Shown here: piece after piece, positions 43,190-55,280 of the stretch
How positions within the stretch are numbered: position 1 is the first letter of the stretch
Layout of the letters: every line of letters starts with the position of its first letter
Assembly: GCA_949825045.1 (NCBI GenBank)
Contig: OX463827.1
Location: forward strand, 8,330,501-8,394,500
From: Argyresthia goedartella
Lineage: Eukaryota; Arthropoda; Insecta; Lepidoptera; Argyresthiidae
Reading direction: 5' to 3'
DNA length: 64,000 nt
Translations under genes and position numbers: made by a program
The notes under the pieces: model-generated
The model's database searches: none
Told to the model about the DNA's origin: nothing
What the model saw: only the letters and a program-made list of their open reading frames with translations

Positions 43190-43510
43190 AACCGTGTCCT
43201 ACGGTACAATTTTGAATAAAAACAAAAGTGACCATAAAATTAAAGTTTATTTTGTTCACGCAACAGGTTCGTATTAAGGTCACAGAAATACATACATGTA
43301 CCAAATTTCATCTATATCGGTTTATAATTCGGTCATTTAATATTACTGTCACACATCTATGCTTGACACACGTGTGATCCTATACTGGTATCGTTTTGCT
43401 TTTTTAAGGTACGGAACCCCAAAAATGAACGTCAGGTATTTTTTTGCAATTTAGGCGCGCGTGCTCCGCGGCGGGCGGCTGGTTGCAAAAACATCTGCAG
43501 AACTTGCTTT
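43190..43510. other. Unassigned flank with a fragment of a GGGTTCCGTACC repeat
   Basis: AAGGTACGGAACCCCAAAAA at 43407 is an end fragment of the foldback family at 56931-57480. A GC-rich stretch (GGCGCGCGTGCTCCGCGGCG) lies at 43454-43473. No gene was seen. Confidence 0.4.
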
Positions 43511-43515
43511 GCTAG

Positions 43516-43753
43516 TGTGCCGGCACATAAGCCCGCCACAGATATGCGGAAATATCTATTTCCACGTAATGTTAAGATAAGTTGACGACCGTCACAGATA
43601 AGGTATATTTATATTCATCACGTAGTTTTGTATTAAGTTGTATATAAGCTTAGTATATCCTATAATAAAATAATCTAGTTTAGTCTCGTATTTGCGCGCA
43701 TCTCAAGCCTTTTACTTTACTCCCGAAGATGTCGCTCTCCTTATAATTGCCCC
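43516..43753 (+). repeat. 5' long terminal repeat
   Basis: It contains a GTATATAAGC TATA-like box (43638-43647), a CAGTT-free initiator region and ATAATAAAATAA (43661-43672) as a polyadenylation signal. Near-identical to the 3' repeat. Confidence 0.85.
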
Positions 43754-45055
43754 TGGCAAAGTGGTGACCCCGACTTCTGAACATCAGCAACCTTCGGTAA
43801 TAGCAGCATGGACCCAGTCGCGAAGAAAACTCCGTGTGCTGCCACCTTAGAAGTGCAAGCAAGAAGCACTTCGTTCAAGATCGCCGAGCCCCGACTTCTG
43901 CATACCTATTTCAAACCACGCTGCAAAAATCCATAATCAAGACCCCACCCAAACCAAGACGACATAAAGCAAGCCATGACGGACGGACAAAAGATTTCAA
44001 CTGAAGATTTCCCGCATCGAACTCAAGATACCGCAAGAATAATGAACCGATTGTCAGCCGACTGTTGATTTATCAAAATGGAGCTCGCACCAGCATAAAC
44101 GAACGCGTCGGCAAATTCATTCACAGCAAGCAGCTTTTTCAAGTTCAAGACATAGGAAGCCGTTCCAGCCCCCAGAAGAGTATTGAAACATTATCGATAT
44201 ACCTAATCCAACGAATATTGAAATCATCCAGGAAGAACATAGCACGAAGAATAATCAAATCACTGAAGAGAGAGAGAGAGAGAGATATATTTATATATAA
44301 ACGATTGGTGTACAAGATGTGCCCTATGTTGCCAAATCCCAAGGTTTTTAGGCACACAAATTTCATCAATCAACAACTTAATATTCACTCAAGAGTGAAG
44401 AGCACGCACGTACATATGACATACGAGATCATTGACTGCCTACAGCCAAGGTTACAGATTTAATGCTGACGCTGATTCAGTGCAATCATCCTTGTGTAGG
44501 TACGGTCGCAACTATAAACAAACAGTGATTACAACTTCAACGACGTGCGATGTAAATGGACTCATCGATTCCTGAAAAACATGGGCGGCTGCAGCATCAG
44601 ACGACTCTCCTGCGGATCTTTTCCAGTTATAGGTTAGGTTAGTTTACTAACCGCGAAGCCCCATTTTCCTAGTGTTTTTCTGTTTTCCAGTTTTTAGTTT
44701 ATTTTATGTAGTGTGCGGCCAGACACAAGACTCGCCTGTAGGTAAATATTAAGTCATTCTTTAAACTTATGTAGAATTCACATAACCGTAGTTCCTTTAT
44801 TTTTTAATTTGTGTAAGATTTACCTTTTAAGTTGAAGTATGCGCTATTACTATCTAGTTTTATTTAACAATGACTTTCCTTATATTTAAAAATAGATTAA
44901 GTTAAAAATGCACAATTAAGATCTGGTTTTATGTTTATTAAAATACTACTAGTTATTATTGCAGTTGATATAGGTTTGTTATGTTATCTAACTTAGATTT
45001 TTTCCATTGTTATAAGTACATTCATTAATTTTTTTTCCCTAAAGGGGGGAGTATC

Positions 45056-45293
45056 TGTGCCGGCACATACGCCCGCCACTGATATGCGTAAATATCTATT
45101 TCCACGTAATGTTAAGATAAGTTGACGACCGTCACAGATAAGGTATATTTATATTCATCACGTAGTTTTGTAGTAAGTTGTATATAAGCTTAGTATATCC
45201 TATAATAAAATAGTCTAGTTTAGTCTCGTATTTGCGCGCATCTCAAGCCTTTTACTTTACTCCCGAAGATGTCGCTCTCCTTATAATTGCCCC
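45056..45293 (+). repeat. 3' long terminal repeat
   Basis: Same length as the 5' repeat. It is preceded by the purine tract at 45041-45051 and carries the same TATA-like and AATAAA motifs. Confidence 0.85.
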
Positions 45294-45299
45294 GCTGGC

Positions 45300-46580
45300 A
45301 TTCGCTACTTGGGTTTGTTTTAATTATATTTTCCAAAAACATAATTTTATTACCGTCGAAAGTTTCCGCAAAATTGAAAATCCTATAAAACAAATTCACA
45401 CAACATCACATAAACCTAACACAAAACGCCCAAACATCCTCCAAACTCGTGTAAAAAGTTTATTTTCCAGCTTAATCGCCGAGAGCTCTCACATATAAGT
45501 AACTCGCAAAGATTTTCCCGCGAATAAAAGAAAAGGAATCCAACCTCCTTTGTCCGAGATTCAAAAGAATTCTCATCCGGACCGCTAAAGGAACAATTCC
45601 CGCCTAATCCTGCTCGAATCGCCATTGTGAAGTGAAGATAGATTAATGCCACCTCTTGAGTAGAGACAAGAGTTATCCATCAACAGTCAACATTGGAGTG
45701 ACAGGGCACATCCCTCCCCTCCCCCGCCCCCGTACCACTCCCCGCGCACCCCGCACCCCGCACCCGCACCCCGTATCACCCCCTCGATTTCTCCTCAAGT
45801 GGGGGAGCACCAACATAGAGGATTGCGGTCAAAGATTATTTTTGTTTTTCTGTAGAAGAGATGGATGATGTGTTGCTGGTGTTTTTTCACGCCACTACTC
45901 GGAAATATGGCCAAAGATGGATTGAAATGAGAGTAGAAAGTAGTTCTTAGTAGTACAATTCAAAAACAGTCAAACAATGTATATTTGCAAAGTAAAATGT
46001 AGTGTTTAGCGGCCTTTTTTACTTTCTACTCTGCTATTGGTCGATTATTTTTGACATTAGTAACTCGTTTAGAAAATAACAAAATTATTAGAGCTACGTG
46101 TCATGTCGTGTTACATCGTGTCCAGTATAAAATACAGTTCGAAATCACCAAAAATGTTTGACAGCCACATGGTGTGTACTCAACCTGTTTTATTTCCTTA
46201 CATTAGGCGTGAAAAGCACATAGTAAATGCCTCGGTAGAAAGTGCAATAGATGAGAGAGAGAGAGAGAGAACTCGTCCATCTATTGCTTACTTTCTATAC
46301 CTGGGCAACAATGTACTATTTTGCCGCGTAGGTTAGGAATTCATTGAAGTAAATCTTCATAGGCGGCGTTTCAAATATCGAAAAGTGTATGACAATGAGA
46401 GTATAAAGAAAGCTAACGCTTTCCCTTCCTTTTACAATTTCGAAACTAACGGCCAATGGTACCAAAACTGAGAAAACCATTTCGAGATAATTATGTTCCT
46501 AACTGAATGCCGTTACTCCCATCAAAAAATATTACAGGATTGCTGAAATTTCCATAAAAACATAATGTTCTTCATTTCAA
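45300..46580. other. Unassigned DNA with C-rich and GA tracts
   Basis: 45712-45790 is strongly C-rich on the plus strand (CCCCTCCCCCGCCCCCGTAC, then repeated CGCACCCC). 46253-46271 is a GA dinucleotide run. No gene was recognised. Confidence 0.45.
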
Positions 46581-46583
46581 GAC

Positions 46584-46817
46584 GACCCGAATGGCCTAGT
46601 CGGCAGTGACCCTGCCTAAGAAGCCATGGGTGCCGGGTTCGAGTCCCGTTGGGGGCAAATATTTGTTTGATGAGAACGGATGTTTGTACCCTAGTCATGG
46701 TTGTTTATCTATCTAAGCATAATATTTATCTATATAAGTATGTGTATCGTTGTCTACTACCCAAGATACAGGGAATCCTAATTTGGGGCTAGATCAATGT
46801 GTGTAAATAGTGTCCAA
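46584..46817 (+). mobile_element. tRNA-derived SINE, head type 2 (copy 2)
   Basis: CCCGAATGGCCTAGTCGGCA and GGTTCGAGTCCC are the A and B boxes. The body matches copy 1 and ends at GTGTCCAAGGTATCAAGG, followed by three ATCAAGGT units. Confidence 0.8.
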
Positions 46818-46829
46818 GGTATCAAGGTA

Positions 46830-48640
46830 TCAAGGTATTTGTCCACTACGGCGTAGTTTGTTCAAATGCCCTTCGCCGTTAAGTTGGCTGGTCTGTAAAA
46901 CTGTCAAGTGTCAACAGTTTTCCTGTCAGTCGATAAGGCAGATGTCAGTCGGAACGTAGGCAAATAATGATATTATAGTTTTTTAGTTTTATAATCGGAA
47001 ACAACCAGCCTCAAGCGTCACGAGGGGTATTTTAAATTATTGTTTCCATTATTATCCATTAGCCGAAATGTTCAAAGTAGTTTCATAAAATTGCCTAAAA
47101 TTTCACATTCCATTGGCATAACAGTGTGTCACTGAATTTTTCATGAAAGGCGGCAACCTCTTTACCGTTGGCCGCCGCAAAGAAGAAATAAATAGCTATT
47201 CTTTGGCTAATCCTTTAATATACTTTGACATTTCTTTATTGAAACCAATAATGGGTTTTGATGTGTAAAAAGTTAGGCAATTCGGCGGACAGAGTCTATG
47301 CGAATAGGTCGTAAGGTTTCATTATGAACTACTGCAGCCTACCTAGTCTTTGCCTCGCAAGCAGCGTAGCTATACGAGAGAGAGCTAGTGATTGTCAAAA
47401 TTTGGCTTCATAGAACAAAGCGCTATTTACCAACGGCGGCTGCGGGGTGGGTCTTTGTGTGCGCATTACACCACTCTACATAATATTGTGAAACTTCTGA
47501 CAATGCCTTGTTTGTCAAACCGCATCGACAATGCGCGCGGTACTGGCAGGTTTTTTAAAAAGAAAAATATTTTGTTGGCGAAAGGAGTTTCGTTGTAGAT
47601 TAGTTTGGCGCTCTGTTTGAATTTGGAATAAAGAGTGTTTCCGGGGAATCTCAAAGTTAACTTTTTGGGAATATTGCAATAACTACTTATGTAAAATAAG
47701 CTTCTTAAGATTTGTTTTATCATTATTAGATTCTTTCTTAGTCTTTTGTTTTGGCTCAGCTATTAGTGTATTCTAATATTTACTTATCTTAAAAAAACCT
47801 ATAGGTATGTGTATCAATTCAGACACTTCCTATTTATAATGCGAAACCTTTCTGCTAATTGAATCAATCTATGTTATTAATTATTATCCCACAAATTAAT
47901 TAAGCATAGGTACTAACTATACAAAATTCAGTAACAATCCCAAAAGGCAGACAATAAAACCGCCGCTTCGACTAACAATTAAATAACAACCTGCCCGTTA
48001 TTCAATAACCGAATTATCCCACAAATTAATTGTGTGAAAACCCGTTTTGAGTTTCGAACACACGTTCGGAACACTCGGCTTCGAAATTCAAATGAAGTAA
48101 CGCCCCACCCCTCGCCCCGCCTCGCCGCCGCCATCTTGGATTTGGGGGTGGGGGTGGCGGCGGGAGACTATTAAATAATTTCATCGCGCACCGGCCCGCC
48201 GTATCGGATTTACAACCATTGCCTGCGAAACCCTAAATGGATAATGATTTTGAAGGAAAACTCGGGAACGATATTTTTTTTCGGGACTGGGAATTGCGGT
48301 GCGATATAATAATGTTCCAAGAAGGATTGGAATATTACGTTTGAAAATATTGTTTTAATTTTGTGGCTTATTATTTTACAACGATTTCCTTGACGTTATC
48401 TTAGGCCCGAATCTAGAGGTCTTATATATATAAGTTTTTTATTAGATAGGTACTCTATTCGCGTTATGATAGAAAAGACTATGATGCAACTGTCTTGTAT
48501 ATACATTTTCCGCGACCTGTTTGCCAATGAAAAGTGTCTAAGTTAATGCTTGATAATTTTCTTAACATGAAAGCTTACCGAAGATGTTAGATACAGGTTG
48601 AGTTTTAGATTTTATCAGAATTTAGCTTCTAGATTTATAG
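46830..48640. other. Unassigned DNA with one GC-rich block
   Basis: No supported gene. 48105-48165 is GC-rich (CCCCGCCTCGCCGCCGCCAT, then GGGGGTGGGGGTGGCGGCGG). Confidence 0.4.
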
Positions 48641-48649
48641 GTGGTTATT

Positions 48650-48790
48650 CAAAAACTATCGAAGAAGTGTCCTTAAAGTAGTGAGGAAGTGCAGAGTCGT
48701 CAAGTTGCCGCAATAAATGGCAGTTGGTGCAAGTTTTTGAAGTTGCGGCGCGACAGGGGACGCCTCCGCGGGCCGACAATTGAGGCCACA
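48650..48790. repeat. Repeat pair R2, copy 1
   Basis: AAATGGCAGTTGGTGCAAGT, then GACAGGGGACGCCTCCGCGG and GCCGACAATTG, correspond to 49435-49545 (AAATGGCAGCTGGTGCCAGT; GACAGGGGACACCTCTGCAG). Same orientation, diverged. Class unknown. Confidence 0.6.
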
Positions 48791-49107
48791 GGTGACGCCG
48801 AAGTGGCAGGGTTGCCGACTTTGCAGCAACAACACAGCTCTGTTTCTATCCGAGTCTCTTTTAGCTAAAACACTTTGACTTTGGTTTATATTATACGGAA
48901 GAAAAATGCAGTCCAGTAATAATGATTTTTTATTCATTAAACATTTCACAAAAATTATTAAATGACGAATGGATGACAGAAGAATGACAGAATAAGAAAG
49001 GTACAGTTTCATGTTATATAACTTAACTAAAGATTGATACATCATCTGTTTATGAGGTTAGATGTTGGTAGTAAGCAAAAATAACGTCAGAGTCGATACT
49101 CCCCAAT

Positions 49108-49299
49108 GAGGGTTTTCGATACTTTTACCGCCACCAGGCGGCGCCTCGTAGGCGTCAGGTCTAAACAGCTGTCAGATAGAACAGAGTCAGAAACCCTCGA
49201 GGGTTTTCGATACTTCTTCTGCCACCAGGCGGCGCCTCGTAGGCGTCAGGTCTAAACAGCTGTCACAGCTGTCAGATAGTACAAAGTCAGAAAACCCTC
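49108..49299. repeat. Tandem pair of about 92-102 bp units with inverted ends
   Basis: Each unit starts GAGGGTTTTCGATACTT and ends GTCAGAAACCCTC or GTCAGAAAACCCTC, and both contain CCACCAGGCGGCGCCTCGTA and GTCTAAACAGCTGTCA. The second has an 11-base internal duplication (CAGCTGTCACAGCTGTC). The units share a CTCGAGGG junction. It looks like two short MITEs in tandem or one that duplicated. Confidence 0.75.
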
Positions 49300-49434
49300 A
49301 TTCCCCTGTGGTTTGAGATAAGTAGCGAGGCTCTACCCCTAAAAATATGAATAATGAAAAATTAGCAGACCAAATCAAGTACTTTTACAATTTAAATTTA
49401 ATGTACCTATCTAAAACTTAAAATCGACTATGGA

Positions 49435-49545
49435 AGAAGCAATAAAGTGCGGAGTTGTCAAATGGCAGCTGGTGCCAGTTTATGAAGATACGGCGTGACA
49501 GGGGACACCTCTGCAGGCCGACAATTGCACCTAATCTCAAAAGCT
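49435..49545. repeat. Repeat pair R2, copy 2
   Basis: Partner of 48650-48790, about 700 bases apart, in the same orientation; the tandem pair at 49108-49299 lies between them. Confidence 0.6.
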
Positions 49546-49549
49546 CATT

Positions 49550-51390
49550 CCAGATGGCGCTGGTGTAGTTGTCAAATTCTATTTACTTCTTACATATGGC
49601 GGGCTAACCGCATTTGAGGTTAATTTTGCCAGTGTCAAATGTATTTGAGAGATCACGTGAAGTGTTTTTGAACCTAACCTAAGATGAATGAAACTCTGCC
49701 TCCAACCACCGGATATTTTAGATTGGACTGATAAATATTCACACTTCTAGATTGAACTGATTAATATTCATCAGAGACTCCGTCACAAACAGATAGAGAT
49801 AGAGGGGGTGGAGAGTTACCTAGGCTTTGCGATCACGATAGCAAAAATATAATTCTGATCTTAACCACTTGTACTAGTAAACCGATGTGATCAGTCAATA
49901 TCCGCATAGAATTTGTTTGATTGCTTATCCTAAAGCTACAGTAAGCCAATGTATTAGGCTCAGATATAGTATTTGGGCTGGCCCAGCTAGTTATGAGATA
50001 TCATCAGTCGTATATCAGATCAGTAGCTCGTTTCTATAAAGTGCGACAAATTTAATTAAAAACGGGGAATTATAAAAAGATCGAATAAAAAACTAATAGA
50101 GCAAAGATTATTGAAAAAAGGCGGTGTACTTACCCCCGGCAATCAAATAAACACAAAAGAAAGGGAAAGCTACTAGACAGTCTCAATACCTACCTAAGAT
50201 AGATATAGTTGGCCAGCCGGCTGTGCTCACACCAGTAGGTTATTTTGTTTTCAGTGTTCGGATACCATATAACTCACTTATTATGTTGCTCAATCACTTA
50301 CTGGATATCTGAGATTTCAAAAACTCGTCACGACGATCCAAATTTAGTCTGAAGCCGCCGAAAGCCAATTTTGAGGTTGGCTTTTTTTTATATGATTTAT
50401 ATTATCTTCCTCCAAAGAAATAGGCCAACGCAGGCCACTGTATCCCGCCATTGCACAGCGAGTTGTTCTGCTCGGATACGACGATTTTTATTTATTATTT
50501 TCTTTAGAACCCTGTTCTCTGCGTTCTCTGTGATGAAGGGACAGCCGGTCTTCTTCAAAGATGTGTTATTTGTAATACTGTACGATTGACTGGATGGTAG
50601 ATCTTGGTATATTGGTATGTTGACTTCCTTTCATTAATATTAGAAATTATGACTTTTTGGACCCCTTCAGAAATTTATTTACCCTTCCCATGGTTGAATA
50701 ATAGTGACCAGAAATTAGTTTAGTCTTCCTATTTATACCACCTGTCAGCGAAACTGGTGACAGGTTTCATTTATATGCAAATCTTGAACGAAGTTTCTGA
50801 GGACTATCACAACACAGCTGAACTTTTTTGCATTCATTAGGAACTAGATGAACTATTTTGCTCACACCGAGACTAGGTTAAATAGAGGATGACAACGTTA
50901 AATAAGGTAGAACAAATAAGGATACATATAACAAGTTATGAGTTATATCATAACCCTACGTACAAAATAATTGGGTTCGAAAAATCTTGTCTCTCAATGT
51001 ACGACTAGACGAAGTATTCTGCATTTGGGCTCGTGGTGGACGGGTATTAGTTTTTAAACTTATTGTCTTATTATATTTTTCATTAATTCGGCTCGTGGCA
51101 ACCCTAAATATACCGAGCACGAGTTTATCGCGTAACAGCCGCGACATGCTGCGGCTTCAGACTTGTGTGTGTCCAACGTATTGACGGGACAGTCGACAGA
51201 GTATGAACTGAGCTCTACTTTACGTTCAGTAAGTGATACCTTGATAACAACGCTTGTGAAATATTATTATTAGAATATCCAAACCTACAAAGATAAATAA
51301 TTAATAAGTTCTTGTCTTACACCGGTTATACCTACCGTATTTAAATGATACCCCTGAATTTCGGACAGGTAAGTACCTACATACATCTAC
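49550..51390. other. Unassigned DNA
   Basis: No gene or named repeat is supported. Short frames at 50371-50589 and 50956-51184 lack protein-like features. Confidence 0.4.
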
Positions 51391-51394
51391 TAAT

Positions 51395-51635
51395 GGAAAG
51401 GGCACATAACATTGCGTCACGCTTTTCCAATATGGGGTGGCAGAGGCACAATTGTGCCCACTTTGAGCCAGTTATTCAATACTCCATTTTGCGTGACAGA
51501 GGGCTAGCCCATCACTGCAGCTATGGAGTAATGAAGGTTTCCTCACGATGTTTTCCATCACCGTTAGAACGTCCGTATATTGTAAGTACTTAAGATGAAT
51601 TAATTATCTCATTGGTACATGGTCAGGCAGCAGTC
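51395..51635 (-). mobile_element. SINE (body b)
   Basis: On the minus strand: CCAATGAGATAATTAATTCA, then the ACGGTGATGGAAAACATCGT block, GGGCTAGCCC, and GGGCACAATTGTGCCTCTGC, matching 58932-59190. The tRNA-like head is largely missing or decayed (the CATGTACCAATGAG junction remains). Confidence 0.65.
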
Positions 51636-51774
51636 TTCATTGCAAACGGTTCTTGGATACATTTTATTAAGGCGATACCTCGGCCGTGCAAAGGTCCCCG
51701 TTACTCCATTCGGAAATACCCGCAGTGGGAGAGGGACGGAATCGGGAAGAATTAAAAAAATTAAAAAAAATCAA

Positions 51775-51930
51775 AAAAAAAAATTTCTTATCTGAAAATT
51801 TGTACATTATGACCATAATGTACCAAAATTTTACAAATTATGACATTCAAATTTCGAACGCCGACGCCCGCCTGCGTGCCGCCCCTAGTTTATCTGTGAA
51901 GTTGGTACTACAGAACAAGCTAAACAACTG
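51775..51930 (+). repeat. Interspersed repeat R1 (copy 3)
   Basis: CATTATGACCATAATGTACC and CGACGCCCGCCTGCGTGCCG match the other two copies at 19620-19850 and 24330-24565. Confidence 0.65.
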
Positions 51931-52013
51931 CCTCGAGTATTAATGCCCTCCATTATGTAGCAGTCACATAATCTACTATAAGATAGCAATACAATAATAT
52001 AGTACTATCGAGC

Positions 52014-52102
52014 TGGTCTGATGATGCAGCTCGAAGGTGGGAGCGGGAACCCTGGGATGCTCACTAGTAATCCCATCGAGTTTGGGCTCACTAGAATCGT
52101 CG
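52014..52102 (+). repeat. Repeat R3, copy 1
   Basis: TGATGATGCAGCTCGAAGGT, then AACCCTGGGATGCTCACTAG and TTTGGGCTCACTAGAAT, is the inverse of 53675-53785; diverged partial copies lie at 52436-52510 and 52563-52622. A MITE or satellite-like family is possible. Confidence 0.6.
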
Positions 52103-52150
52103 TAAAAAAACCTTTAATTTTATGTGATGATTATGATATTGTGATGCTAC

Positions 52151-52403
52151 CTATAATAATAATACCTTGGACACTATTTACACACATTCATCTAGCCCCA
52201 AACTAGGATTCCCTGTATCTTGGGTACTAGAAAATGATACACACACTTATATAGATAAATATTATACTAATAAAGATAAACAACTATGTCTAGGGTATAA
52301 ACATCCGTTCTCATCAAACAAATATTTGCCCCCACCGGGACTCGAACCCGGGACCCTTGGCTTCGAAGGCAGGGTCTCTGCCGACGCGGCTATTCGGGTC
52401 ATC
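52151..52403 (-). mobile_element. tRNA-derived SINE, head type 2 (copy 3)
   Basis: GGGACTCGAACCCGGGACCC is the complement of the B box, and CGACGCGGCTATTCGGGTC the complement of the A-box end. The body ends at TACCTTGGACACTATTTACA with an ATAATA tail. Confidence 0.8.
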
Positions 52404-52639
52404 ATATAATATCAACTTGATGGAAAATCATCAACTTGATGATGGAGGTCAAAGGTGGCGACTGAACTCTGGGATTCTAGCTTGTTAACCCATTGAATTT
52501 GGACTCATTACATTCTTCGTGACATGTCTTGTCCATTTCACATGGGGATGTTCTTATTATTATCACCAGATTATGAAGCTCGTAGGTGGGAGATGGAACC
52601 CTGGGATGCATGCACTAGTAAACGCTGAAGTGCTAGTTT

Positions 52640-53110
52640 ACCAAATTAAAAAAATGCAATTTAGGTACGGAAAACAAGGTTTTTTGGGATGCTAATAACG
52701 AAATTAGGGTCCATTTTGCATTTCAGCGTAGCGGCTCCAATAAATTCAAGTTTTGCAATGTGAGTTAATTTTGAATGTTTTTAGGGTCCTTGTAACTAAT
52801 TTAGTTTCATATTGCATTTAAAAGTCAAAATTATTAATTATTGTAAATATTTACAAATGCATATGCTTGGTACACGTACTTTTTTCCATTGCCTTCTCTT
52901 CATTGGGCAACTGTGGAAAAAGAAGGCTATAGAAACTCCCACATATCAATTTCAAGATGGCGGTACCGCCATATTCGAATTTGCAATATGTATTTGAGTT
53001 TTTTTTTTTTTTAGTTTGCTAGTAACGAATTTAAGGTCCACTTTCCACTTTCCATATTTTAATTTTGCAATGAGGGAATTATTTTCAATGTTTTCAGGGT
53101 TCAAGTGAGG
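52640..53110. repeat. Duplicated repeat with a LINE 3' fragment between
   Basis: GCTAATAACGAAATTAGGGT with TTTTGCAATGTGAGTTAATT (52690-52775) is paralleled by GCTAGTAACGAATTTAAGGT with TTTTGCAATGAGGGAATTAT (53019-53078). Between them, 52880-52975 matches the minus strand of the LINE 3' region at 5271-5375 (ATTGGGCAACTGTGG; ACTCCCACATATC). Confidence 0.5.
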
Positions 53111-53114
53111 AATT

Positions 53115-53670
53115 GAATGATCATTAACTATGCTTATAGTCATATAGGTTATGAAAAAAACCTCCAGTAGTAACTTGTACTCAGCTGATCGGCTTAGCCA
53201 AATCTCACGTGGGGGAAGGAGGCAGTTGTCTCCGCAAATATCACGTGTTTTTTCCCTATCAAAAACAGTGTAAAATTGCCATAAAATTCGGCTTAATTAA
53301 AGTAAATAAAGGTTTCTAAAGTAACTAAAATATGTCAAATCTGACACAATGTGGTTATCTACTATATCGGAAAGCTATGTCGGATTCTAGATGATAATTT
53401 AATCAATATTAATTACCAGTCTTAACTAATTCATAATTTAAAATAATACATAAATATCATCAGAAAATTGTCAAAAACGTCTCACGTCATTTTTGTATGC
53501 ACCCATATGTTACAGAGAGTTAATAGTATTACTCATACTCAGTAGAATCGGCTATTTATGACTAGCAGCTGAAGATAATTTCAATATTTTATTTTATTGC
53601 TAAGCAAAGCATCCTATGTTCGCAGGGTTCTGCTTACCACCTTCCAGGTTGGCATCATCAGGTAAAATGA
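53115..53670. other. Unassigned; trace of the TA foldback MITE
   Basis: AGTAACTTGTACTCAGCTGA at 53168 resembles the centre of the MITE at 3532-3798. Nothing else was recognised. Confidence 0.3.
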
Positions 53671-53674
53671 TCAG

Positions 53675-53785
53675 ATCTTGCCCCAACGAATCTGATGAGC
53701 CCAAACTCGGTGGGATTACTAGTGAGCATCCCAGGGTTCCCACCTTCGAGCTGCATCATCAGACCAGCTCGATAGTACCATATTA
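53675..53785 (-). repeat. Repeat R3, inverted copy
   Basis: CTAGTGAGCATCCCAGGGTT and CGAGCTGCATCATCAGACCA are the reverse complement of 52014-52102. Confidence 0.6.
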
Positions 53786-53799
53786 TTGTATTGCTATCT

Positions 53800-55275
53800 A
53801 AACTACATAAACATACCAAGTTTCGTGATGATAGGAGAAATAAAGTTGGGCCAAATTTAGATTCTAAGATTTTATTGCATAGAGACAAACATACTTAGTT
53901 AGTTTGTTACAGCTAGACGGCATATAACGCACCAATATCCCCCCAAACACTTGATAATTAGAAAAAAACAACAGTATTTTATCAAAACATGAGACTAACT
54001 AAAGTAAAAAGTTTATAGCCTCGATTTTGGCTAAAAACTCAGTAAAAATGGCTATTTACGGCTATTAATCCATCATAGAGTAAATACTAAGCCCTTAACT
54101 GTAAGGGGTGTTTTTAATTTGACATATTTAATAATAATAATAATACCATGGACACTATTTACACATATTGATTCAATGTACATTTACAAATGTCAAGTGG
54201 CAATTGAAAACATTTCATTTTTGTTTAGGTAAAAAGATTTAATGTCCATATTGGAATGCTTTATACGAAACACATTTAAATATATTTTATTATTCATTCG
54301 TATTAAAGATATACTTTGAAAATAATTCAGATATCGAGGATGCAGGCAGAAGAACTACAAATACCTTTGCCTAGCATTAAAAAATACTAGCTGACAATAC
54401 AAAGGTGACATGGTCCATTATGCCAACATCAACTTTTTCCAAAAACTCAAGACTTAAAAAAATATTTAATAATGAAAAATCTAAATTTTCGAAAATGGTG
54501 AAATGAAAATCCCTTAAGCTCTCGAGCTACTTTCGAATTACCTTTTAAAATTAGGGGGTCAATAATTACGTCAATAGCTACGTCGTAGCATATGCGTTAC
54601 GCGAGTTACGAAAACAAATTAATTTACGTACACCATGTTTTGTGGTTCCGAAGACTATTTCAACCCACTTTTCATCGCCGCAAGTTCGCCTTTGTACGAA
54701 ACCCTCATAGCTTACTCAGAAGAGCACAGTCCACCCTCCACCAACTATTCAGGTGCAAATCGAACACGATTTCGCCATCAGCCGTTCGCGTCATCCTTCC
54801 CCCCTCCATTTGCCTCCCCTTCCCCCCATCCCCCCTTGATTCAGGATCCCCGCTGCAGGCTCGAGTTCGGTGCACGCAATAGTGCGAATCATCCTTGTGT
54901 TTGAGAGATGATTCCAATTTCAAAATTCGATTCTAATTCAAACGTTTATTCTCGGAGTCATGCTTTGGTCGTTTGTAGCTAGTCAGTAGTTGTAGGTAGG
55001 TCAGGTAATACGGTATTTGACAAGGTAGTCCGATAAATCTAGAAACGTGTCTCAAGCTGAAACTATTTGAACAAAAACGTTTGACAATATCAAAAATGTA
55101 TATTTCCAGCAATTGTATTTTATAAACTCGATTTTGCGTTAAAAAGATAGCATTAGACTATAACGACACTGCTAGTATTTCAAAGAAATCATGAACAACA
55201 TTACCGTATTGAGAGTTCCTAAAAGATATCTATTTTGACTAGCAGTCAAATACCGTATTGCAGTTATTAGGTATA
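53800..55275. other. Unassigned DNA; SINE tail fragment and C-rich tract
   Basis: 54128-54165 is a tail fragment of the type 2 SINE (AATAATAATACCATGGACAC). 54793-54840 is C-rich (CCTTCCCCCCTCCATTTGCC and onward). No gene was seen. Confidence 0.4.
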
Positions 55276-55280
55276 TAATT

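Larger units (their letters stand above)
43516..45293 (+). mobile_element. Non-autonomous LTR retrotransposon, 1778 bp
   Basis: Two 238-bp direct repeats (43516-43753 and 45056-45293) differ at five positions by my count, about 98 percent identity. They begin TGTGCCGGCACATA and end ATTGCCCC. A primer-binding-site candidate starts TGG immediately after the first repeat (TGGCAAAGTGGTGACCCCGA), and a purine tract (AAAGGGGGGAG, 45041-45051) precedes the second. The flanks GCTAG and GCTGG are a 5-bp target duplication with one change. The 1.3 kb interior holds no gag, protease, RT or integrase. Orientation follows from the positions of the primer site and purine tract. It must depend on a related full-length element. 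Confidence 0.88.

Noticed and set aside
44065..44463. 132-codon open frame inside the LTR element, as a possible gag
   Set aside because: No zinc knuckle, no capsid-like motif, and it crosses a GA microsatellite; I treat the interior as non-coding.
48656..49045. 129-codon minus-strand open frame
   Set aside because: Its C-terminal half is the R2 repeat, and the rest is not protein-like.
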